Counted from the first letter of the stretch, positions 12,801 to 24,786 are shown. The stretch: DNA of 64,000 bases from Tiliqua scincoides (GCF_035046505.1 NC_089830.1:24406284-24470283), one strand, 5' to 3'. Numbers and translations: made by a program. The notes: generated by a model from the letters alone, not told the origin.

Positions 12801-15800
12801 CATCACAATGAGATAAGATAAAATATATGGATCCAAGTATACATCAAAATAGAAACAACGATAAAATGATAAAATTAGGTCAAAATCAAGCACAAAGGCA
12901 CCTACACCCATCATATTAAGGAATCTCCTTTACAATCTACCGCTATTTCCCCCAAGTAGTTGGCACGAATAGTTCTGGCAGCTTTGGCAAACAGCGCTAA
13001 GCTATAAGTGACCAATGGGTCACAATGGGAAAGTAACCAACACAATTTCATTTGTGTGTTCTCCCCTTGAAGGGTAGCCAAAATTGGCTCCAAAAATCTT
13101 ACCCTAGGGTAGGGGTGCCCACACTTTTTTGGTTCGAGAGCTACTTTGAAACCCAGCAAGGCCCAGAGATCTACCCTCCAGGGGGGCAACTTGGGGGGTG
13201 ATGAGAAGTGGGGTGACTCCATGTGTGGGGCCACAGGGAGGGGTTGGGGAGCCCTCCGGGGGGCAACTTGGGGGGTGATGAGAAGTGGGGTGACTCCATG
13301 TGTGGGGCCAAGGGGAAGAGTTGGGGAGCCCTCCAGGGGGGCAACTTGGAGGGGTGATGGGAAGTAGGGGGACACCAGGTGTGGGGCCAGGGGGAGGGGT
13401 TGGGGAGCCCTCCAGGAGAGCAACTTGGGGGGTGATGGGAAGTGGGGGGACACCAGGTGTGGGGCCAGGAGAGTGGCTGAGGAGCCCTCCAGGGGGGCAA
13501 CTTGGAGGGGTGATGGGAAGTGGGGGGACACCAGGTGTGGGGCCAGGGGGAGGGGTTGGGGAGCCCTCCAGGAGAGCAACTTGGGGGGGTGATGGGAAGT
13601 GGGGGGACACCAGGTGTGGGGCCAGGAGAGCGGCTGGGGAGCCCTCCAGGGGGGCAACTTGGAGGGGTGATGGGAAGTGGGGGGACACCAGGTGTGGGGC
13701 CAGGGGGAGGGGTTGGGGAGCCCTCCAGGAGAGCAACTTGGGGGGGGGTGATGGGAAGTGGGGGGACACCAGGTGTGGGGCCAGGGGAGCAGCTGGGGAG
13801 CCCTCCAGGAGGGCAACGGGGGCAGCCCCACACCCTCTTCCCCACCTGCCCTCCCTCTGCCCCAAGGTGCCTGCTCAGCTCACCCTCTGGGAGCAGGAAA
13901 AGTTCTCCGAGGGTGCCGCAGGGCCGATCCCAGCCTCGGGAGGAAGGCGGCGACATGAGGCAGCGCAGCCCAGCCGCGCCATGCTTCCTCCCAGGCTCCC
14001 CTTACCTGTCCCCAGGGAGGGGGTCTCGGCGGTGCCTCCGGCGGTGCTCGCCCTCCCGCCGGCCGCAGCCTCACAGCGCCTGGCTCCCGAGGCAGGGATG
14101 GCAGCGCCTGCGGGGGGCAGCAGCAGCAACCAGAGCGTCCCCGCCGGCCACGGGCTCCCGCATTTTTAAAATTTTAAACAATTTTAAGTTGTTTAAAAGA
14201 CTTGCACAGAAAGGGGCAAGAAAGAGCCCTGGAGCTTCCCGATTGGCCCACCATGTTGAAAGGGGCAGGAAAGAGCCCTGCAGCTTCCCGATTGGTCCAC
14301 CATCACATCCGGGACACTCTGTGGCGCCGGGCCAATCAGGAAGCTCCAGGGCTCTTTCCCGCCCCTTTCAACATGGCGGACGGGAGGCTCGACGTGCAAT
14401 CGACCGGATTTTGCTTGGCGATCGACCGGTCGATCGCGATCGACATCTTGCGCACGCCTGCCCTAGGGTTTTAATAAAGCTAGCAATGAAGCAGGTAATG
14501 TACAATATCCTCGATCTGTCCTGCTCCACAAATACAAAAGCTCAAATGCCTGGTAATGGACAAATATCTGCCATCTAGAACTGCCGTTGGCATGGTTTGG
14601 AAATGCAGTTCAGTAAACGCCTTTCTCAAAGAGGCAAAGGTAAGTGAATATAAATATTGCACTCTTGAGTGACTTGGTTTCAGGAAACGATACAGCTGAG
14701 AACAATTTGAAGATCTTACTATATCTAAGTCCTGATCATTATCCAGTTTGAACATCCATTCCCTCAGCACTTGTTTAATTTCAGAAAAGACAAAATTGTC
14801 AGTAGAAAGAGCTTTAGATTTTAAGAGCATTTGCACCAAAGTAGCCCAATCTCCTCTTCTCCACTGCTCAGCCAAACAGAGTTTAGGAAGACGATTTTCC
14901 GGCATGTTCAACACTCTTTTATAATAAGAAATTATGGCTACGGCAGCCCTGGCCTTTATAGATACCATACCTGTCTCCATTCTGAGAAATGCTGCCAGAG
15001 TAGATGGGGGAACTGCCAAAATGTGCCTCAAAAATTTATTTTGAACAACTTTGGGAATGTGTACATTGTTCTGCTTTATACCCCAGATCTCTATACCATA
15101 TAACATTTGAGAAATTACTCTTCCCGAAAAACGTTTAAGCTGGAATTACCAAATTGCCTCCTCTGGAATGGAAAAATTTTAGTAAGGCATAGCTTGATTT
15201 TTGTGCTAATGTTTTAACATTTTGAAGTTGGGATTTCCAGCTATTTCTTTTGTCAAAGAATACACCCAAATATCTGAAGGCAGGAACTTGTTCAATCTTG
15301 CGATCACCCAAAGTCCAACTAAATTTAGGTGAACGCTTGCCAAAAACCACTATTTTAGATTTGGCGTAATTCACCCTCAATTGCTCCGAATCACTAAAAT
15401 CTTGTAGCTTGTTTAAAATTCTCTTAAGCCCTTTCCTATTCAAAGATAATAAAACAATGTCGTCCGCATAAAGAAAGGTTGCAATCTTAAGGTTTCCAAT
15501 TGAAGGGGGGAAATGATCTGCATGAGTTAGAAAGTTTACAATGTTGTTAATATAAAGGTTGAAAAGAAGTGGGGCCAACAAGCACCCTTGTCTAACACCT
15601 TTGGTAGAACAAATTTCCTCCGTCAATCTTCCATCTGCATTAATCCTTACCCTCAAGGTAGTATTAGTATATAATTCCTGCATTAAGAGCAGCAGCCTCC
15701 TATCAATATTAGTCCCAGCAAGCTTATCCCATAGACAATCCCTAGGGACTGTATCAAATGCAGAGGAAAAGTCTATAAATGCTGCAAATAGCCATTTGCT

Positions 15801-18800
15801 TGTATATGTACAAATTAAATGGTGAAGGACAAAGATTTGATTCACTGTACAATGGCCTTTCCTAAACCCAGCTTGTTCTTGATGTAAAATATCACTTTCC
15901 TCAACCCACTTTACCAGCTTCTGAAGGAGATAACGACAGTAGATCTTAGAACTAATGTCCAGTAAACTAATTGGGCGATAATTCTGGGGGTTAGAATTAT
16001 CCCCTTTTTTGTAAACTGGAAAAATAATACTCTGCCTCCAGCCTTCCGGGAAAAGTCCTGCAGCATTAATGTAAGTAAATAATTTGGCAAGGAGAGGGGT
16101 CCACCATTCAATATTGGTCTTATACACCTCGGGAGGAATCATGTCCTCTCCAGGTGCTTTTCCTGTTGCTAGAGCATCTATAAGTTCACCTACTTCCTGT
16201 TCTGTGACTGGGGGCCATTCTGGTGTTAATGCCAAAAGCGACTGGCTATTGCTAACATCATTTTGCCTGGCATTGGCGTCACTATCAAATATATTACTAA
16301 AATATGAACACCATGTACCAGCAGCAATACAGTCATTCATTTTACAGCTAAGACCCAAATTGGGAGGTGAAATTAAAGACCAAAACTTTTTTCATTCTTT
16401 TCCACGACAGCCTTCCCCAATTCCTTCCACTGAGCTGACATATGTGCACTCATTTTTTGTTTCAGAAGTTCCTTATAAGTTGAACGACATTGGGTCGAAG
16501 CATCTAAATCTGAAACTAGCCGAGTTTGTCTTGTCTTCCTAATCAATCGAGTCAGACGTTTTTTGGCCAATCTACATTCCTTATCAAACCAGCTACCCCG
16601 GTAGGGGGCAGAACCAGGTTCCCGTGTCTTCTGAACTAATAAAGGCCTTAACATTGAAGTAATATAGTTAAGGCTTTCTATAGGATCCATGTCTCCTTTA
16701 ACAACGTCCCTATGCAAAACCACAAGATTAGGACTGTTTAATAATTCCCGGATTGATAAATCCATAGTGGGGGACCATTTCAATGGTTTCCCCACAACAA
16801 TAGTCCTCTCAGCCCAATCAGTGGAAATAGAAGGCAGCTGAGGGATTTCTGTCGATATAGAGAGATATACAGGTAATGATCACTATCAGGACGATCTAAG
16901 ATGTCATAGTTCAGCTTAAAAGATAATAACCTGCTAATTGGGTAAGAGGCATTACCTGCTAATTGGGTAAGATAATTACCCCTGCTAATTGGGTAAGTGG
17001 CACTTTTTCAAGTGGGTGCTCCTTTTTTAGCAGGGGGAGAGTAACTGGCCCACCTCACCCCAGCACTGTCTGTTCTAGTGGCTGTCTGCTGGTATTCTTT
17101 TGCATCTTTTTAGATTGTGAGCCCTTTTGGGACAGGGAGCCATTTAGTTATTTGATTTTTCTTTGTAAACCGCTTTGTGAACTTTTAGTTGAAAAGCGGT
17201 ATATAAATACTGTTAATAATAAAATAATAATAATAAAATGGTGGAACAAAAAATATAATCAATGACACTTGCTGCCCTACTGTTTTTTAAGTAAGTGAAA
17301 TAACCCTTTGAGTTATCCAAAAAACTGCCATGAAAGCAAGTTAACTGAAAAGATGACATTAACCCAACTAACCTGCTACCTTGTGTATTAGCCACCTTAT
17401 CTAAGGAGGAGTGATCAGATAAAAAGACTTCATTATGAAGCACAGAGATGGTTCTGGTCCCTGGCACATTGAACCCAAAATGGTTGGTTGGCCACATCAC
17501 ATAACTTAGAAGCACTGATGTAACGTACTTAGCTAGAAATAGACATTTGCTTGTCTCCATTTGCTCTTTTCCAGTCCTTGGGGTCACAGTCTTTCTGGTG
17601 CCACAAGGGCTTTTTGATTGCTGTAAAGGCATCCCTGCCTGTTGCCTCTGGAATATTTTGGAGAATCTTGGTTTGCATTGGATTCCTTAGGGAAGGGCAG
17701 ATATTGCTGTAACTCACCAGATTGACTCTCTCTGTAGGAAGAAGGGGATTATCATAAACATGTCTTCGATATTTGCCCGTCGTCCTATCCCCCTGCAACA
17801 GATATATTCTGCATCCAAGGTGAGTAGCATGTACACCTCTGTAACCCTATATCTTCAGGTTCAGGCTGTCAATAGGACATATTTTTCTGGTGCAGTTCTG
17901 TGGCCTGCTGAAGGGAAAGGTGCCAGCTCCCAGTCAGTTGAGTGATAGTAATATTACTTCCAGGGGGTTTCTTCTGTCTTTTTCCCACCATGCCTGCAGC
18001 TTCTCTGGATGGGAAAGAGGTGGCTTGGGTTGGAGGGGCAGTTGACTGGTTGTGCACGAAAAACTTGCTGGTGTGTTCCTAGCTTAAGCAGAAAAAGAGT
18101 AAGAACTACAGGAATGAGTGCATTTCTACGGGGCTACACCTGCCATATGAAAGGCTGCTCAGGTGTGCCCTGTTTTGAGATGCCCTCCTGCAAGCTGAAG
18201 AACTCAAAGGGCTTGAACACAGGATGATACAAGATAGGAGGAGCCATTGACTGAGCTTTTTCTTCTTCTGTTAAGACGACTGGTGATTTTCTTGTTGTGG
18301 CTGATCTTTCCGGATCCTTCCCTTCCCAATGGATGGGGAAGATGTCACACACAGGGTGAGAGAGGACTCCAGTGGCGTAGCTAAGGATCATGTAGCCCAG
18401 TGCTGAACTCAGAATGCCCTGGTTGTGACGTCACACTTGGCCTTTTAAAAAGGGTGAAAATGGGGGGAAATCTGCCTCCTCCCCCAGCAGCTCGCTGCCC
18501 ACTTGCTCTGCTGCCTCCCCCCCCCCAGGCTCCCCCTATATCAACAACTAATTGGTTCACTGCTGTATCATAGGAACACGTAATTGGCTTTCAGAATGAA
18601 CAGTCTCAATGGTCAGTTTTGAGTTAACCAAACATAGTTTTTGTTACATAATGCAGTTGTATTTTTATTTTTGTTATTTGGCTGTAACTTTTGATATAAT
18701 AGAGATATTTTGATGCTGTTTGTTTCATTGTATTCTGCATTAAATTCCACATTGAATGGTGTATAACATGATGGTGTTATAAAACCAAAGTTTTAACTAT

Positions 18801-21675
18801 TTTGGTCACTAGTGTTCAGCTCAGATTGCTGCCCTCCCTTATGCTTGTGGCCCACTACAATTACTACCCCCTGCACCCCTTAGCGACACTACTGGAGGAC
18901 CCAGAATGGGTCCTCTTGCTTGTCAGAATGACTCCAAGTCCCTCCTGCTTTTCACACGGAAGCCTTCAAGGACAGTAGGACAGGCATACAATGATTGTGT
19001 CTAACATAGGATTGTGTGTTGATGTGTCACCAATACATCCTTTCAGCATGGAAAGTGCTATAAATCCATTCTTTTCTTTCCTGCTACCACTGTGTGTCCT
19101 TCATGACCTTCAAATAATCTACTTTTCACATAAGTGGAACATGCAGCTTGATTGTGCCCTTGTCAATTGAGACCTTCTTTTGAAGAGGTTGCTACACCTT
19201 GAATGCTCACAGAGGTATTTTCACCCTCAGACTCTGACTTTTCTGCCCTTTCAGGTATTTATAGATGTCTTCTCCCGAGCATTGGACGGAGAATACCGCT
19301 CCAAAGGCATCATTGTGCAGGTACTGTTGATTGAGCCTCCTGTTCTTATCCCAAGCAATCAAAGGACAATCGGACTTGTGGCAGACCACTCAACAGGACA
19401 AAATTCTGCTGGACAGCCGCCCCTCTCCTGCCTCGGGGGAGAAGGGGAGCACTCCCTCGCCCAGCCAGCCGGGGCCTGCCTTGGCGGGCAGGGCACCTGG
19501 CTGTGACATCGGGAGCCCCCAGCTGGACCTCCCAACATCGTCTGCAGAGTTACAGGACCCAGGTGGGCAGGGTCAGCCCACCCCCCAAAGGCAGAGACCA
19601 GGGCAGAGGCAGCAGCCTTCCCAGCCATCTCAGGAACAACCCTGGCAGCTCCAGGTGAGAGGAGGTGGGAGGGAACCAGAGAGAGGAAGGGGAGGAGTGC
19701 TGGTCATCCCAGGGGAGGGCAGTCCCAGAGACAGGCCCTTTCTGTACCATCCCTGTGAGGGAAAGGGAGGGGCCAAAGCGGGGGTCTGCCCTACATAAAC
19801 CTGGAGGCCAGGGATGACAAGGCAGTTGGGAGTTAGAAGAGCAGGCAGGAGGATCTGCTGCTAGCAGCCCCTGCTCCTGACTGACAAATGCTGCCAACCC
19901 AAAGAGGGGGAACCGGGTGACACAACCCCCCCTCTTCTTCTGGTGAACTGTTCTGAGGCCTCCACAAGGGGGTCCCCCTCGGAAAGGCCAGGTGGGCCCT
20001 CCCCTCCCCCCACAGGGAGACCTCACACCCTCCATGGCCCAGCTGACTCCTGAGGAGGTGCAAATTTACTAAGGGCATGTTTGCAACCCTCCTGGCCTGG
20101 TGCAAGTCCACGCTGGCCCAAGGTGCAATCAGGATTGCGCCCTTAGTTAACCAACTTTAGTATCCAGGGGCAGGACCAAGGAGAGGAGGAAGCAAGCTTG
20201 CTTTAATTACTTGTTCCCTTCCATTGTTTCATATTATTTTGTGATAGTGTTGTTTTATTATAAACAGGAAAAATGAAAATAATAATGAAAGGAAGACAAC
20301 AATTAATCCCCCCCCCACACACACACACACACAGGAACTGCCTAATTAAGAGGCAGCCCATCACTAATTCCCCAGTGATTCTGAACTGGAAGCAACAAAA
20401 GGGACAGAATTGGCAAAGAGGTTCCAATGGTAGAGTAACTTCTAAAAACCTGGATTGGCATTTTGCCAGTCCATACACATTTATTGGCAGACAGAATATG
20501 AAGCCTCCAGATTGTCAAGGTCTGGGAAAAAAGGACTTGAAGCCTAGACCTCCAGCCTAGAACCTTCTGCCAACTGAACATCAGGCTGCAGTTCCCAGCC
20601 CCTGACCTGAGGAATCTTAAGTTGGAGAAGACAAGAATGGATTCAGACATGGTCACCCACTCTAATGCGCCTTCCTTCCACAGAGTGTGCTGCCCAGTTT
20701 TGTTGACTCCAATATGACTAGCGAGATTGTAAGATTTATGAAGATACCGGCAGATGTGTTTGCACAAAAGGCATTGGATACTGTGGGGCTCACCAACAGA
20801 ACCTTGGGCACACTTAAGCACAGCATTACGGTGAGTTCAGTGTGTGAGTTGCTAGGTGGATTAATGGATAGTGGCAAGCCCTTGTTTGCTTTTTATCCTC
20901 TATACAAAAATGTGAAGCACCAACATATTCTTGGTCTGCCTCTGGGGCAAAGTCCAAACGTTATTTAGTTGTGGGTAGTTTATTTCCCACCTCCACTTGT
21001 TTTTCATGTTACAAAATGCAATCGGAGAGTCTGCAGTTCGCCTCAGTAGGTGAGATATGGGGCTTGCAGAACGATTACCAGTTTGTGTGCCATTAATGCA
21101 GTAGTAGCTCTGCTGATTCTCAGGCATACATTAGAGGGGAGCAGAAGCCGGTGAGCACATGAAGGCGAGTTCCTCCTATCAGTCTACCCAAGGCAGCTAT
21201 CTCAGTTGGCCTCATGGATGGGCCGGCCCTGCTGATATTAGTTGGTTTCCTCTCCGAGGGCCTTGGGAACTGCAGCTTGTGAGGATGCTGAGAATTCTGT
21301 AACAGAGAATTTGGGGCATCTGTGCCTCTGGCCTCCTCCCAGAACCAAGCGTTTCCTGGGGGGGAGGGAATAAATTTGAAGCCAGTTCTGGCTAATAAGG
21401 CTGCGGCCTCATTACATCCCCCAAACTCTACTCCTTAGTCGCCTTGGGTGCCCCCCAGGGAGAAAGGCAGATTGCAACTCCAATAAATAAATAATAATAA
21501 ATACTCCTCTTGCTCAGAGAAAAGCCTCACTCAGCCTTGCTCAGCATTTTCCTTCTTTTCGTTTGCCTTTCAGTATCTCGTGGGACGGACATTAATTCCC
21601 CAGTGGTTGCAGTTTTCATCCATCGGGGATGTTTTAAATTTAATCTTGTTCAAGAGACTGCTAAAGCAGGACTAG
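6837..21675 (+). CDS. HSD17B3-like short-chain dehydrogenase, 11 exons, complete
   Basis: Exons: 6837-7008, 7928-7974, 8225-8300, 9034-9144, 11324-11388, 12439-12483, 12581-12615, 17738-17819, 19255-19320, 20684-20830 and 21574-21675. All are bounded by GT-AG and the phases join to 948 nt, or 315 residues. Residues about 7-33 are a hydrophobic membrane anchor. TGATAGIG (60-67) binds NADP(H). NNVGM is at 137-141. Ser194, Tyr207 and Lys211 (YSASK) form the catalytic set. Length and exon number match HSD17B3 (310 residues, 11 exons), and LAKRGLNVVLISR is shared with human HSD17B3; HSD17B12 is more distant. The enzyme probably reduces a keto-steroid or related carbonyl at the ER. The SSG usual after the catalytic Ser is SSI here. 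Fish HSD20B2-type enzymes belong to the same group, so orthology and substrate are open. The start was chosen for the signal-anchor and a continuous frame. Confidence 0.85.
7009..9033 (+). other. Introns 1-3 of the HSD17B3-like gene
   Basis: Apart from exons 2 and 3 I recognise nothing in this stretch. There is a short ATTAA/AGTAATT run at 8404-8432. Open frames at 7319-7846 and 8431-8851 have no domain or splice support. Confidence 0.5.
9134..9235 (+). repeat. Local direct repeat, copy 1 (exon 4 end plus donor)
   Basis: It runs from the last 11 bases of exon 4 through its GTATATG donor into intron 4. It is repeated about 454 bp downstream at 9588-9689. Both copies end in a Harbinger-like terminus (CAATCCTAACAGCACAATAG). 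Confidence 0.75.
9588..9689 (+). repeat. Local direct repeat, copy 2 (duplicated splice donor in intron 4)
   Basis: A diverged copy of 9134-9235. GGCATTCTCG followed by GTATATG reproduces the exon 4 donor, with the base before the last exonic G changed (CTGG to CTCG). There is no acceptor-exon copy upstream of it. Confidence 0.7.
9930..10650 (+). mobile_element. Possible solo LTR-like fossil
   Basis: A promoter-like block with two CCAAT-type boxes (CCAATCAGAG near 10145 and its inverted form near 10195) and a GGTATATATGG TATA box near 10211, followed by a GT-rich leader. It resembles an LTR, but neither terminus nor target-site copy could be fixed and no internal genes are seen. Family is unassigned and the boundaries are approximate. 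It would be an old fossil. Confidence 0.3.
10651..11323 (+). other. Intron 4, distal part
   Basis: Pyrimidine-rich DNA with irregular CAGTCCA/CCAGCAG repeats around 10840-10960. It has a composition like the LTR-like block near 60.3-60.9 kb, but I could not align the two by eye. No gene seen. Confidence 0.35.
11811..12130 (+). mobile_element. Harbinger-type MITE, left end
   Basis: TTAA precedes GGGCGCAATCCTAACCGGC, the terminus seen in the MITEs at 28823-29378 and 59784-59960. The interior is G-rich. The right terminus was not found, so the end is approximate. Confidence 0.45.
13110..14460. mobile_element. Non-autonomous hAT element with internal minisatellite
   Basis: It begins with TAGGGGTGCCCACACTTTT and ends ATCTTGCGCACGCCTG. 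The 8-bp target copy CCCTAGGG lies on both sides (13102-13109 and 14461-14468), and the host LINE reading frame resumes across it. No transposase is seen. The interior holds an array of about 78-bp units (13181-13815), a GC-rich stretch (13820-14160) and short inverted repeats of GCTCTTTCC/GGAAAGAGC type (14215-14360). The right end has a palindrome-rich GATCGACCGGTCGATCGC. Confidence 0.8.
13181..13815. repeat. Minisatellite, about 8 units of about 78 bp with dimer order
   Basis: Each unit contains GGGCAACTTGG, GGGAAGTGGGGGGACACC, AGGTGTGGGGCC and GGGGAGCCCTCC. From the third unit on, units with GGGGGCAACTTGGAGGGG alternate with units with GAGAGCAACTTGGGGGG, so a higher-order period of about 157 bp is visible. 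Because 78 is a multiple of three, long open frames on both strands arise here without coding meaning. Confidence 0.9.
16930..17238 (+). mobile_element. L2-tail retrotransposon fragment
   Basis: It starts in three near copies of CCTGCTAATTGGGTAAG. It continues through AGATTGTGAGCCCTTTTGGG and TAAACCGCTTTGTGAAC to an AAT-rich tail. It shares its 3' part with 24399-24640 and 42111-42320. It interrupts the minus-strand LINE between the endonuclease and RT parts. Confidence 0.75.
17820..18369 (+). other. Intron 8, first part
   Basis: Nothing recognised apart from the donor of exon 8. No domain-bearing ORF is present on either strand. Confidence 0.4.
18370..18894. mobile_element. hAT MITE
   Basis: Left end CAGTGGCGTAGCTAAGG and right end CCTTAGCGACACTACTG form an imperfect terminal inverted repeat. 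The flanks GAGGACTC (18362-18369) and GAGGACCC (18895-18902) are a 7/8 target-site copy. No transposase. Confidence 0.8.
19321..20683 (+). other. Intron 9 with GC-rich block and MITE right end
   Basis: 19400-20040 is GC-rich with open frames on both strands but no domain. A Harbinger-like right terminus (ATCAGGATTGCGCCC followed by TTA) ends near 20143; its left partner was not found. A short AC run lies at 20316-20333. Confidence 0.4.
20831..21573 (+). other. Intron 10 with L2-type tail
   Basis: 21430-21507 reads GTCGCCTTGGGTGCCCCCC and then an AATAAATAAT tail, the 3' end of an L2-like element. The rest shows nothing recognisable. Confidence 0.45.
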
Positions 21676-22197
21676 CCTTCCTTTCTGGAGATCCACGAGG
21701 GGATGGGTCATGGCCCAGTGTCCCAGCCCTAAAGCTTTGTTTGGGTCTTGTTCTCCTGCACACCTATGTTGATGAGCAGTTTCCCACCAAGTTTCAATTG
21801 CAAATTTGGCAAGCTGCTTCCACCCCCTCCCGCTTTTTTGGGAAAGGGTGAGAACCATCAAAGCGAAACAACTGAAAGCTGGTTGAAACTGATTTTTCTC
21901 CTGGCGCTCATTTTTCGCTGGTTTTGTTAAGTTGCTAAATGATGATTGCCCATCCGGAAAAACTGTACAATGTAACACGCCCTGTCTGTGCCAGGCAGAG
22001 GCTTGGTTTTTAGCTCTGCTGCCACGACTGCTTCTCGTTTTCAGCTGAATCTTTTTTTCTTTATTGATGAATAACAAAATAAAAAAGATACTATCGTAAA
22101 ATGCAATAGTATATATGTATTTTTTAAAAAAACCTATAAAGGAATAAGGGGGAGAAAAAAGGAAAGATATAATGCCCCAGGAAGCATTTGCATAACA
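21676..22197 (-). mobile_element. 3' flank of HSD17B3-like gene, then L1-like 3' fragment
   Basis: 21676-22040 shows no gene. From about 22045 to 22170 the minus strand resembles the L1 3' end at 37640-38080 (AAAACCTATAAAG and an adjoining purine-rich stretch on the plus strand). AAAATAAAAAAG near 22077 could serve as a polyadenylation signal. Confidence 0.4.
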
Positions 22198-22562
22198 CCA
22201 GAATCAGGGGACATCCACGAAAGTTGGGAGAGTTAGGACAGACAGAAGAATATATTTCTTTATCCAGCGTGTAATTAGTATGTGGAACTCCTTGCCACAG
22301 CCTGGATGCCTTTAAGAGGGGATTGGAGGAATTTCTGCAGGAAAAGTTCATTACTGGTTACAAGTCATGGTAGGTATGTGCAAGCTCTTGGCTTTAGAGG
22401 TAGACTGCCTCTGATTGCCAGATGCAGGGGAGGGCACCAGGACGCAGGTTGTGTCTGTTGTCTTGTGTACTCCCTGGGGCATTTGATGGGCCACTGTGGG
22501 ATACAGGAAGCTGGACTAGATGGGCCCTTGGCCTGATCCAGTGGCGCTCTTCTTATGTTCTT
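22198..22562 (+). mobile_element. CR1 LINE 3' fragment
   Basis: The end of the CR1 ORF is recognisable (VISMWNSLPQ-like, GLEEFLQEKFITGYKSW). The typical 3' UTR follows: GGGCCACTGTGGGATACAGG, then GCCTGATCCAGTGGCGCTCTT. It is 5' truncated. Confidence 0.8.
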
Positions 22563-22624
22563 ATAATAAGGAAGGACAAAAATGCCACATATATCCTTAT
22601 ACAGGCGTGCACTGTTTAACAACC

Positions 22625-24618
22625 ATTTGCTTAATGACAAACCTCATAAATGACAGTGGTCAAAGCACAATAAATATGCTCTTAATGAGGCAATTGCATC
22701 TCTCATAGCCTGCGGCAGAGTGACTGTTTACACAACTGAGAGGCTCTTAATTCAAAGAAGAGGCAATCTATCTCCGGTAGCCTGTGCAGCCAGTTAGTGT
22801 CTAGCACGGAGTGTCTGTTTACACCACAAAGGCAATAGTTTGGACTGTGTGTTCACTTAATGACCTTATCACATAACAACCAATTTGGACCCAATTGGAA
22901 GCAGCCAAGGCCTAGTATCTAGAATGAGGCTAAGGACAGTGAGGGACTCTGCTGCTGCTGCAAGTGCCACTTTCCAGGAAGGCCAGGAAGTGGCAGGCGA
23001 AGAACGCACTGGTGTAGCTAAGGGGGTGCAGGGGGTAGCAATTGCACCAGGCAACAAGTTTTAGCCTGTGCACCCAGTTAGTATCTGGCAGGGGTGTCTG
23101 TTTACACCACAAAGGCAATAGATTGGACCGAATGTTCACTGAATGACCTTACGACAGCGAGGGACTCTGCTGCTGCTGTATAATGTAATGCACCCTGTCT
23201 GTGACAGGCAGAGGCTTGGTTTTTTGCTCAGCTGCCATGACTAACTCTTATTTTCAGCTGAATCATATTTTCCTTTTCTTTATTGATGAATAATAAAATA
23301 AAAAAGATACAATCATACAATTCAATATGATATACAGGTTGAGAGTAATTATTTACATGGGTTCCTTTCCAAGCACTCGTATGGATGGCAAAAAAACACA
23401 CTATAGCAAATCAATTTTGAAAAACATAGTTTCTTTGCTCCAGTGATTTAAAAACAGCCTTGCTCCCCTTTGTGATGTAAGATAACAGTCATTATGACGG
23501 CAACCCAACAATCAGTCTCTTCCTCAACCACAAGGAGAATAATAATAACAATCTTCCTCAACCACAAGGGGGAAAAGCACAGAACCTGCTAGCCTTGTCG
23601 GTGGTAAGGGAAGGTGTGAAAACAAAACCTCCGTGTGTGACTTCTTCCTCCTTCCTGTGTGCTCAAAGTGCTGCGAGGACAAGGGACTGGCCTGAACAGG
23701 TTCGAAGATGAGGTGGAAGGTGCACCAGTGCTGCACAAGGCCAAACAGATATACATGTGATGCAACCACATTTTTACAACTCTCTGCTGACTGAAGAAAC
23801 TTTAGCTGGTTAATCATTATAGTTTGGAAAGTGTGTTGATGAAATATGCTTGCAATCAATGCATGCAACTTTGGAGGGACTGGCAGATGCAGTTTCCCTG
23901 AGTAACTTACAAAATCAATCCATGCAGTTAATTAATACCATCTTGTTTTTCTACACTGTTATCAGGGATACCATCCCCCCTAGTACAAATACTTACCCAC
24001 ACTCACCCAGGAGTAAGTCCCATTTACTATCATTGTTAAAAGCATATACATAGTAACCTGATAAAACCACAAATCTATAACATTTCCCCAGATGCATTCA
24101 CATACTATGACAGCATCAAGTCCAATATATTAAAAATAAAAAATAAAATATTGAAATGGATGGGGACCCACCTGAATTTGGCTGGCGACCCAACCTGCAG
24201 TTTGAGAAACACGGCATTATAGCATCTGCACCAATGCATTCTGGGGTGACAGTGGGGAGCATGAAACCTGTAAGCATGTCATTAAAGCTATTTTTCCACC
24301 GATTTGGTATCCACTGGGGGTTCCAAAATGGATAACAAGGCACAACCTGTGTAACAGTGGATAATCGTGGATAACAAGGCACACAACTTGTATAAACCTG
24401 CTAACTGGATAAGAGGCACTTTTTCAAGTGGGTGCTCCTCTTTTATTTAGCAGAAGAAGAGTAACTGGCCCTCCTCACCCCAGCAGTGTCTTTTCTAGTG
24501 TCTATCTGCTGGTATTCTTTTGCATCTTTTTAGATTGTGAGCCTTTTGGGGACAGGGATCCATTAGTTATTTGATTTTTCTCTATAAACCGCTTTGTGAA
24601 CTTTTCATTGAAAAGCAG

Positions 24619-24669
<51 letters not shown>

Positions 24670-24739
24670 AATAAACTTTATTTCTATCCCGCCCTTCTCC
24701 CTAAAGGGACCCAGGGCAGCTCTAAAGGGACCCAGGGCG

Positions 24740-24786
<47 letters not shown>

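Larger units (their letters stand above)
12745..17530 (-). mobile_element. LINE (non-LTR), APE-type endonuclease and RT, with nested insertions
   Basis: Read on the minus strand from about 17530. An endonuclease remnant (DNSKGYFTYLKNSRAASVIDYIF, 17250-17400) is followed by a linker ORF (16795-16373). The RT ORF (16358-15135) has GKAPGEDMIP, NPQNYRPISLL, FIDFSSAFDTV, GVRQGCLLAPLLFNLY and the catalytic FLYADDIVLL. The post-RT ORF (15106-14480) ends in a Cys/His segment (CICGAGQIEDIVHYLLHC), and the frame resumes at 13100-12911. A hAT element (13110-14460) and an L2-tail element (16930-17238) have inserted into it. Frames are interrupted, so it is inactive. The clade is not settled (I/Vingi-like or near it). 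Confidence 0.75.

Noticed and set aside
13181-13815. Regularly spaced repeats as a CRISPR array
   Set aside because: The units are contiguous with no unique spacers, in a eukaryotic intron.
12911-14578. Open frames of 250-350 codons on both strands across 13.1-14.6 kb
   Set aside because: They follow the 78-bp minisatellite, whose unit length is a multiple of three, and the GC-rich block; no domain and both strands are equally open.
19331-20111. Overlapping frames on both strands in intron 9
   Set aside because: GC-rich low-complexity DNA ending in a MITE terminus; no recognisable domain.
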